Below, piece by piece: positions 5,814 to 9,860 of a stretch of 9,860 nt of DNA. Source of the stretch: Clostridia bacterium (GTDB lineage Bacteria > Bacillota_A > Clostridia > Christensenellales > Aristaeellaceae). The translations under genes were made by a program, and so were the position numbers. The notes under the pieces were generated by a model. That model searched no databases and was not told the DNA's origin. It saw only the letters and a list, made by a program, of their open reading frames with translations. Each line of letters opens with the position of its first letter. Within the stretch, counting starts at the first letter, position 1. The stretch covers positions 1 to 9,860 of the forward strand of contig JAFQGN010000255.1 in the NCBI GenBank assembly GCA_017398245.1, given 5' to 3'.

Positions 5814-6308
5814 GTTCTGTATCTTGCTCATCCGCCTAAAGTAAATTCCGGCTGCGGCAGCAACCGCGGCGGCATACCATGCAAAGACGTACCAGCTATT
5901 GCGTACGACGGACTTGAGCGCCGTCCACAGCGCCATATCCTTGAGCAGCACATAGCCCAGCGTGACGCCAAGCACGCGCAGAAGATAGGCCCAAAGCAGC
6001 GCACACACGCCCCTCGTGACGATACGCCGGTCGAGGCGATCCGCAGCCTTAGCCGCCAAAATAAACCCTGCCGCGATAAACGGCACCCACAGCGCCGGGA
6101 TCGCGCCCTGCGCCCAATCCAGCACGGGCATCAGAACCGAGGCAAGAAAAGCCGTGCTGGGGCGTCGCTGCGCCCATACAAAAAGGATCAGGACAAAGAG
6201 GAACAGGGCGTCCACGAGCGCGCAGGCCCACGGAGCCGCGCCCACTGCCGGGATCGACTTCAAAAGCACCGCGGCGGCCATCAGAACCGCCTCCGCAAGC
6301 CATTTCAT
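5811..6308 (-). CDS. Small polytopic membrane protein, possibly ECF S-component-like
   Basis: This 165-residue, very hydrophobic protein has about six membrane segments, near residues 4-22, 27-46, 53-68, 70-87, 99-121 and 138-156. Short charged loops separate them (AQRRP; AADRLDRRIVTR) and the tail is basic. The segment PVLDWAQGAIPALWVPFIAAGFIL (61-84) and the overall size recall substrate-binding (S) components of energy-coupling-factor vitamin transporters. No signature fixes this, and no ECF ATPase or T component is nearby, so I leave the function open. The start at ATG 6308 is preceded by GGAG-type sequence. An earlier ATG at 6359 would overlap the upstream gene. It follows the S41 protease gene by 20 bases on the same strand and is probably co-transcribed with it. 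Confidence 0.8.
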   Translation of the reverse strand: MKWLAEAVLMAAAVLLKSIPAVGAAPWACALVDALFLFVLILFVWAQRRPSTAFLASVLMPVLDWAQGAIPALWVPFIAAGFILAAKAADRLDRRIVTRGVCALLWAYLLRVLGVTLGYVLLKDMALWTALKSVVRNSWYVFAWYAAAVAAAAGIYFRRMSKIQN

Positions 6309-6328
6309 CTCTCCGCGCCCCCTTTTCC

Positions 6329-7546
6329 TTATTTTTTGTTCGCCTTCTCCAGCAGCCATTCGCGCGCAAATTCCAGCGCTTCATCCATTTCCGTCTCCGG
6401 GTCGTCTACGATCTCATGATCCGGTTCAACGCCCGTTCCGTGAATGCAGCGGCCGGACGGCGTGAAATACGTCGCCGTTGTCAGCTGCATGCCCGCGCCG
6501 TCGCTGAACGGATACACCGTCTGCACGATGCCCTTGCCGAACGTCGTTTCGCCGATGACCGCGCCGATGCCGTAATCCTGCACCGCGCCGGAAAGCACCT
6601 CCGAAGCGCTGGCCGACATGGAATTAACAAGACACACGACCGGATATTCCACATGCTCCGCGTCCGATTTTTCCTCCAACCGGTTACCGTACCGGTCCTC
6701 CGTATACACGATCAGGCCCTTGGGCAGAAGGATATCGGCAATTTCCACAACGTCGTCCAGATACCCGCCCGTATTGTCGCGCAGATCGATCACCAAACCC
6801 TTGATCCCCTCGGCCCCGAAGCTCTCGATCGCCTCTTTGAAGCCCTCCACATCGTTTCCAAGGAAATCGGTGATCTGCACATAGCCGATGCCGCCTTCCA
6901 GCATCCTGTATTCCACTCTGTCCATGACCACGTTTTCCCTGCGCATGGTCGCCGTGTATTCCTCTCCGTCGCGCAGCAGAGTGAGCGTGAACTCCTCGTC
7001 TCCGCACTCGGCGATCAACCGCACAGCCTCGTCCACATCCTTGGCCGTCTCGCCATGCACAGGCGTGTCATTCACAAAGAGCACAATGTCCCCAGCCTGT
7101 ATTCCCGCGCGCTGTGCAGGCGTGTTCTTGAACACGCGAACGATGGTCAGGTTGCCTTCCATATCCGCCGACACGCTCACGCCGATGCCCATGTACTCGC
7201 CGGTGGCATTGCTTGTCATCTGCTCCATCTCTTCCGGCGTGTAATAGAACGTATACCGGTCTTCCAGCGAATCCATCAGGCCGCGCACCGCGCCGGTGAG
7301 CAGCGTTTCGTCGTCCACCTCGGTATAATACTGCTGCAAAAGGATCTGCCGCACCTCTTCCAGGCGGGAATACCGCTGCAGCATGGCATATTCCTCTTCG
7401 CTGATATAGACGCCGTCGTTGGCCGGCAGGCTGATATTCCAGCCCTGCTCCACGCCGGTGAGATTGATCGTCAGCGCGGACGTGATCCCCGCAACGAGCG
7501 CCACCAGCCACACAATAGCGATGAGGACCAGACTGCGTTTGGACAT
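6329..7546 (-). CDS. S41-family C-terminal processing protease
   Basis: This 405-residue serine protease is of the Ctp/Prc type. These enzymes cut extracytoplasmic proteins from or near the C-terminus, and in Bacillota they act in envelope or sporulation processing. One N-terminal membrane helix (about residues 5-28) anchors it, with the rest outside. A helical stretch (50-115) precedes a PDZ domain at about 117-205, with the binding loop near YMGIGVSV and the core GIQAGDIVLFVND. The protease domain follows, with GYVQITDF (221-228) and VIDLRDNTGG (252-261). The catalytic Ser313 lies in SASASE (311-316), with Lys338 in TFGKG and Gln342. The Ser-to-Lys distance of 25 residues matches characterised Ctp enzymes. 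It has no long C-terminal extension. AGGGGAG lies 7 bases before the ATG. It is the first gene of a probable pair with the downstream membrane protein. Confidence 0.94.
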   Translation of the reverse strand: MSKRSLVLIAIVWLVALVAGITSALTINLTGVEQGWNISLPANDGVYISEEEYAMLQRYSRLEEVRQILLQQYYTEVDDETLLTGAVRGLMDSLEDRYTFYYTPEEMEQMTSNATGEYMGIGVSVSADMEGNLTIVRVFKNTPAQRAGIQAGDIVLFVNDTPVHGETAKDVDEAVRLIAECGDEEFTLTLLRDGEEYTATMRRENVVMDRVEYRMLEGGIGYVQITDFLGNDVEGFKEAIESFGAEGIKGLVIDLRDNTGGYLDDVVEIADILLPKGLIVYTEDRYGNRLEEKSDAEHVEYPVVCLVNSMSASASEVLSGAVQDYGIGAVIGETTFGKGIVQTVYPFSDGAGMQLTTATYFTPSGRCIHGTGVEPDHEIVDDPETEMDEALEFAREWLLEKANKK

Positions 7547-7622
7547 TGGGCGACTCCCCTTTCCGCCGGCAAGCGACCGGCGTTTTCCATTTGTATTCTG
7601 CTCAGCAGCGCATCATGCATAC

Positions 7623-7648
7623 AGCCGGAACCCGGACGGGCCCCGGCT
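7623..7648. repeat. GC-rich nested hairpin between regulator and protease genes
   Basis: AGCCGG (7623-7628) pairs with CCGGCT (7643-7648), and CCC/GGG (7631-7633 with 7638-7640) can extend the stem after a two-base internal loop. No T run follows on either strand, so it is not a standard terminator. It lies in the 148-base gap between the PucR-type and S41 genes, where no clear promoter was found. It may slow or weaken read-through. Confidence 0.4.
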
Positions 7649-7694
7649 GCTTGTATTGCGCTGTGTGCCGGCCTGTCTACATCCGGCATTTTCC

Positions 7695-8768
7695 TTATCG
7701 GCGGCTCTTGAGTGCGCTGGGCGTTTTGCCCAGCAGCATCATCAGCTTGAAGGTGACGGCGTCCTCAAACAGCCTCAGATCCAGCCCGAGCACGCGCTGC
7801 ACCTTGTCCAGCCTGTATACCAGCGTATTGCGGTGGATGTACAGCTGTCGCGCGGTCTCGGAAAGGTTCAGATTGTTCTCAAAAAACTTTTCGATGGTGA
7901 CGATCATTTCGTCGTTGAGCAGACGCATGCTCTTGCGGTTGAACAGCGCGGCGTTGTAGCGCGCAGCCATGTCCGCCGGAACGTCGGAAAGGAAGCGCTC
8001 CAAAAGCAGATTGCGGTACACAAACACATAACTGTCGGCCCTGTATACGCGGCCCACGTCGATGGCCTTGCGCGCCTCGCGATAGCTCTGCCCCAGCTCG
8101 CTCAGCTTCATCACCGGTTCGCCCACGCCGATATACACCGGGTGGCTGGTCTCGGTATAAAAACTGTTTTCGATCGCCAGGCCGATCTGCTCCATGTCGG
8201 CGTATTCCGTCTGCTCGTCCACCGCTTTGACCAACGCGATCGTATACTTGTCTACCTCGACGATCTCGTCGCCGTTCTCGCCGGAGATCATGTTCTCCAG
8301 AATGTTGAGCGCCATTTCCGTATCAAAATCGTTCAAATGCAGCACCATCACGCAGCGTTCCTTCTCCTGCGGAATGTTGTGCATCTGCGCCAGCGATTCC
8401 ATCTCGCTTCCGGAAACCTCTTCGCGCAGCACATAGCGCAAAACTTCCGAAGCGTTCGCATGCGGAAGATCCACCTGCAAAAGCATCGTGATCATCTGCA
8501 CGCTCAGCCGCGCGCACATGGCCACTTCCTTGGAATCTCCGGGCAGGCAAAGGTAGAGCGGGTGTTCGCCCTCCGTGCCGATGAGGGTAAGGCCGCCGTA
8601 CACAAACGGCTCCTTCGCATTCTTTTTGAACGCTTCCGGCAGCTTGAACACGCGCTTATCACCTTCCGGCAGGATGACGCAGCCATCGCTGTCCAAAAGA
8701 ATGACGTTCAGATCGATATTTTCGAAGATCTGCGCCATGCGAACGATGATATGGTGATCAAGATACAT
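7695..8768 (-). CDS. PucR/CdaR-type transcriptional regulator
   Basis: This 357-residue protein ends in the PucR-type helix-turn-helix at about residues 290-347. The motif NLSETARQLYIHRNTLVYRL (301-320) is the classical signature of this family, followed by DKVQRVLGLDLRLFEDAVTF. The middle (about 135-255) fits the degenerate GGDEF-like domain of CdaR/PucR proteins (CVMVLHLNDFD; YIGVGEPVMKLSELGQSYREA). The N-terminal ~130 residues look like a small sensory domain with an opening segment (LLDSDGCVIL) that could be PAS/GAF-like. The ligand is unknown; relatives sense sugar diacids, purine breakdown products or other metabolites. The start at ATG 8768 has GGGAGG 7 bases upstream; an earlier ATG at 8792 lies before this site. 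It sits downstream of a sugar-type ABC ATPase gene, suggesting a role in carbohydrate uptake, but this is inference. Confidence 0.9.
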   Translation of the reverse strand: MYLDHHIIVRMAQIFENIDLNVILLDSDGCVILPEGDKRVFKLPEAFKKNAKEPFVYGGLTLIGTEGEHPLYLCLPGDSKEVAMCARLSVQMITMLLQVDLPHANASEVLRYVLREEVSGSEMESLAQMHNIPQEKERCVMVLHLNDFDTEMALNILENMISGENGDEIVEVDKYTIALVKAVDEQTEYADMEQIGLAIENSFYTETSHPVYIGVGEPVMKLSELGQSYREARKAIDVGRVYRADSYVFVYRNLLLERFLSDVPADMAARYNAALFNRKSMRLLNDEMIVTIEKFFENNLNLSETARQLYIHRNTLVYRLDKVQRVLGLDLRLFEDAVTFKLMMLLGKTPSALKSRR

Positions 8769-8775
8769 TGCTTTT

Positions 8776-8781
8776 CCTCCC
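8776..8781 (-). promoter_or_regulatory. Ribosome binding site fixing the PucR-type start
   Basis: On the minus strand GGGAGG is followed by 7 bases and the ATG at 8768. The in-frame ATG at 8792 lies upstream of this site and close to the predicted transcription start, so it is unlikely to be used. Confidence 0.7.
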
Positions 8782-8795
8782 GAAGACAGCATTTG

Positions 8796-8839
8796 TAAAA
8801 AGTATAAATGCCACGGCCTGAAAAATCAAGCCGTGGCAT
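8796..8839 (-). terminator. Rho-independent terminator of the ABC ATPase gene
   Basis: On the minus-strand RNA, the bases of 8839-8826 pair with those of 8821-8808. They form a stem of 14 bp (one G-U pair) capped by a UUUU loop, followed by UUAUACUUUUU. It begins 37 bases after the ATPase stop codon. It should separate most ATPase transcription from the PucR-type gene. Confidence 0.88.
8801..8829 (-). promoter_or_regulatory. Candidate promoter of the PucR-type gene, nested in a terminator
   Basis: On the minus strand TTGATT (8824-8829) is followed by exactly 17 bases and TATACT (8801-8806). The -35 matches 4 of 6 and the -10 matches 5 of 6 sigma-A consensus positions. The expected start is near 8794, giving a leader of about 26 bases with the ribosome binding site inside. 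The -35 lies in the loop side of the upstream gene's terminator and the -10 in its U-tail. Confidence 0.55.
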
Positions 8840-8876
8840 GTGAAGTTTAGTCAATATCTGTGTCCGCGGTATGAAC

Positions 8877-9860
8877 TTAGCGGCCCAGGATGGTGACTTC
8901 GGTGTCCTTATCGAAGAAGTGCAGCCTGTTGGCGTCGAAGGCAACGCGGATCTTGTCGCCAACGCGGGAGGTGCTGCGCGGGTCGACGCGGGCGACGATG
9001 TTGTCGTCCTTGCCGGTGGTGTGCAGGTACAGGTAGGTCTCAGAGCCCATCAGCTCGACGACTTCGACGTTGACACTGATGCAGGATTCCGGAGCGTTGT
9101 TCAGGAACACCTCTTCGTCATGGATGTTTTCCGGACGGATGCCCATGTAAACGTCCTTGCCGATGTAGCTGTCAGAGGTGAACTTGGCCAGCTTGCCCTG
9201 CGGAACGGTGATCTTGTTCTCGCCGAACTTCGCAACGACCTTGTCGCCTTCCTTCTCCAGCTTGACAGTGAAGAAGTTCATCTGCGGGGTGCCGATGAAG
9301 CCGGCGACGAACAGGTTGGTCGGATAGTCGTACAGGTTCTGGGGGGTGTCGACCTGCTGCACGAAGCCGTCCTTCATAACCACGATGCGGGAGCCCATGG
9401 TCATAGCTTCGGTCTGGTCGTGGGTAACGTAGATGAAGGTGGTCTGCAGCTTCTGATGCAGCTTGGTGATCTCGGTACGCATCTGGACGCGCAGCTTAGC
9501 ATCCAGGTTGGAGAGCGGTTCGTCCATCAGGAACACTTTAGGCTCGCGCACGATGGCGCGGCCCAGGGCAACGCGCTGCCTCTGGCCGCCGGAGAGGGCG
9601 GCAGGCTTGCGGTTCAGCAGGGCTTCGATGCCCAGGATGGCGGCAGCTTCCTTAACGCGGCGATCGATGTCAGCCTTGGGCATCTTGCGCAGCTTCAGAC
9701 CGAATGCCATGTTGTTGTAAACGGTCATATGGGGATAAAGGGCATAGCTCTGGAAGACCATGGCGATGTCACGATCTTTCGGGGGAACATTGTTGACCAG
9801 CTTGTCGTCATTGTACAGCTCGCCCTTGGAGATTTCCTCCAGGCCTGCAACCATGCGCAG
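8877..9860 (-). CDS. ugpC: Sugar ABC transporter ATP-binding protein, UgpC/MsmX/MalK type (5' end outside window)
   Basis: About 327 C-terminal residues of an ABC ATPase that energises carbohydrate importers. The N-terminal ~45 residues, including Walker A, lie beyond the window. The first visible residues are LRMVAGLEEI. In partial numbering, the Q-loop is VFQSYALYPHMTV (Gln37) and the signature LSGGQRQRVALGRA is at 89-102. Walker B is VFLMDEP (109-115), the D-loop is SNLDAKLR and the H-loop is THDQTEAM (His147). The C-terminal TOBE/regulatory part, from about 190, includes the typical MGIRPENIHDEE and ends in LHFFDKDTEVTILGR. No permease or binding-protein gene follows it; a strong terminator and a regulator gene do. 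That fits a stand-alone ATPase shared by several sugar transporters, as known for MsmX, but the upstream side is not visible. Lysine codons are mostly AAG, unlike the mixed use of neighbours, which suggests high expression. Confidence 0.93.
   Translation of the reverse strand: MRMVAGLEEISKGELYNDDKLVNNVPPKDRDIAMVFQSYALYPHMTVYNNMAFGLKLRKMPKADIDRRVKEAAAILGIEALLNRKPAALSGGQRQRVALGRAIVREPKVFLMDEPLSNLDAKLRVQMRTEITKLHQKLQTTFIYVTHDQTEAMTMGSRIVVMKDGFVQQVDTPQNLYDYPTNLFVAGFIGTPQMNFFTVKLEKEGDKVVAKFGENKITVPQGKLAKFTSDSYIGKDVYMGIRPENIHDEEVFLNNAPESCISVNVEVVELMGSETYLYLHTTGKDDNIVARVDPRSTSRVGDKIRVAFDANRLHFFDKDTEVTILGR

Noticed and set aside
7567..7590. GCCGG-N7-CCGGC hairpin followed by GTTTT on the plus strand, resembling a terminator
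   Set aside because: There is no plus-strand gene upstream to terminate, the stem is only 5 bp and the T run is short.
6416..7711. 431-codon open frame opposite the S41 protease
   Set aside because: It is a shadow frame, His- and Arg-rich without domains, while the minus-strand frame has intact catalytic motifs.
7419..8798. 459-codon open frame opposite the PucR-type regulator
   Set aside because: It is long but compositionally odd (His, Gln and Arg rich) and antisense to a clear helix-turn-helix regulator with a good start site.

Overview
The window looks like chromosomal DNA of a Gram-positive, Clostridia-type Bacillota with GC-rich coding sequence. The signs are strong AGGAGG-type ribosome binding sites about 7-8 bases before most starts, compact rho-independent terminators, a TmcAL (YlbM) gene, an MsmX/UgpC-type sugar ABC ATPase and a PucR/CdaR-type regulator. 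The species cannot be named from the sequence alone. Two genes are cut by the window edges. No mobile element, CRISPR array, tRNA or rRNA was seen.

Layout. (1) 1-1545, plus strand: the 3' end of an unrecognised gene, a metallo-beta-lactamase-fold hydrolase and a GNAT acetyltransferase, joined by two ATGA overlaps and closed by a hairpin terminator. (2) 1605-2576, minus strand: an aldo/keto reductase converging on that terminator. (3) 2577-2867: an AT-rich divergent intergenic region with palindromic, operator-like sequence, followed by an unrecognised 169-residue membrane-anchored protein (2868-3377). (4) 3393-4568, minus strand: TmcAL, the tRNA(Met) cytidine acetate ligase. It is divergent from (5) 4770-5757, plus strand: thymidine kinase and a second GNAT acetyltransferase that overlap by 11 bases and end at a perfect 11-bp terminator. 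(6) 5811-7546, minus strand: an S41-family C-terminal processing protease followed 20 bases later by a small six-helix membrane protein. (7) 7695-9860, minus strand: a PucR-type regulator downstream of the truncated UgpC/MsmX-like ATPase.

How the parts fit. Most of the window is housekeeping: nucleotide salvage, tRNA modification, envelope proteolysis and sugar-uptake energisation. The most notable signals are in the intergenic DNA. A near-consensus promoter for the PucR-type gene lies inside the terminator of the ABC ATPase gene. A 10-bp tandem repeat with an 11-bp period fills the -35/-10 spacer of the thymidine kinase promoter. A 20-bp palindrome lies upstream of the unknown membrane protein. 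I found no convincing wholly new multi-gene system. The best candidates for undescribed biology are the unknown membrane protein with its leader, and the regulator/ATPase intergenic element.
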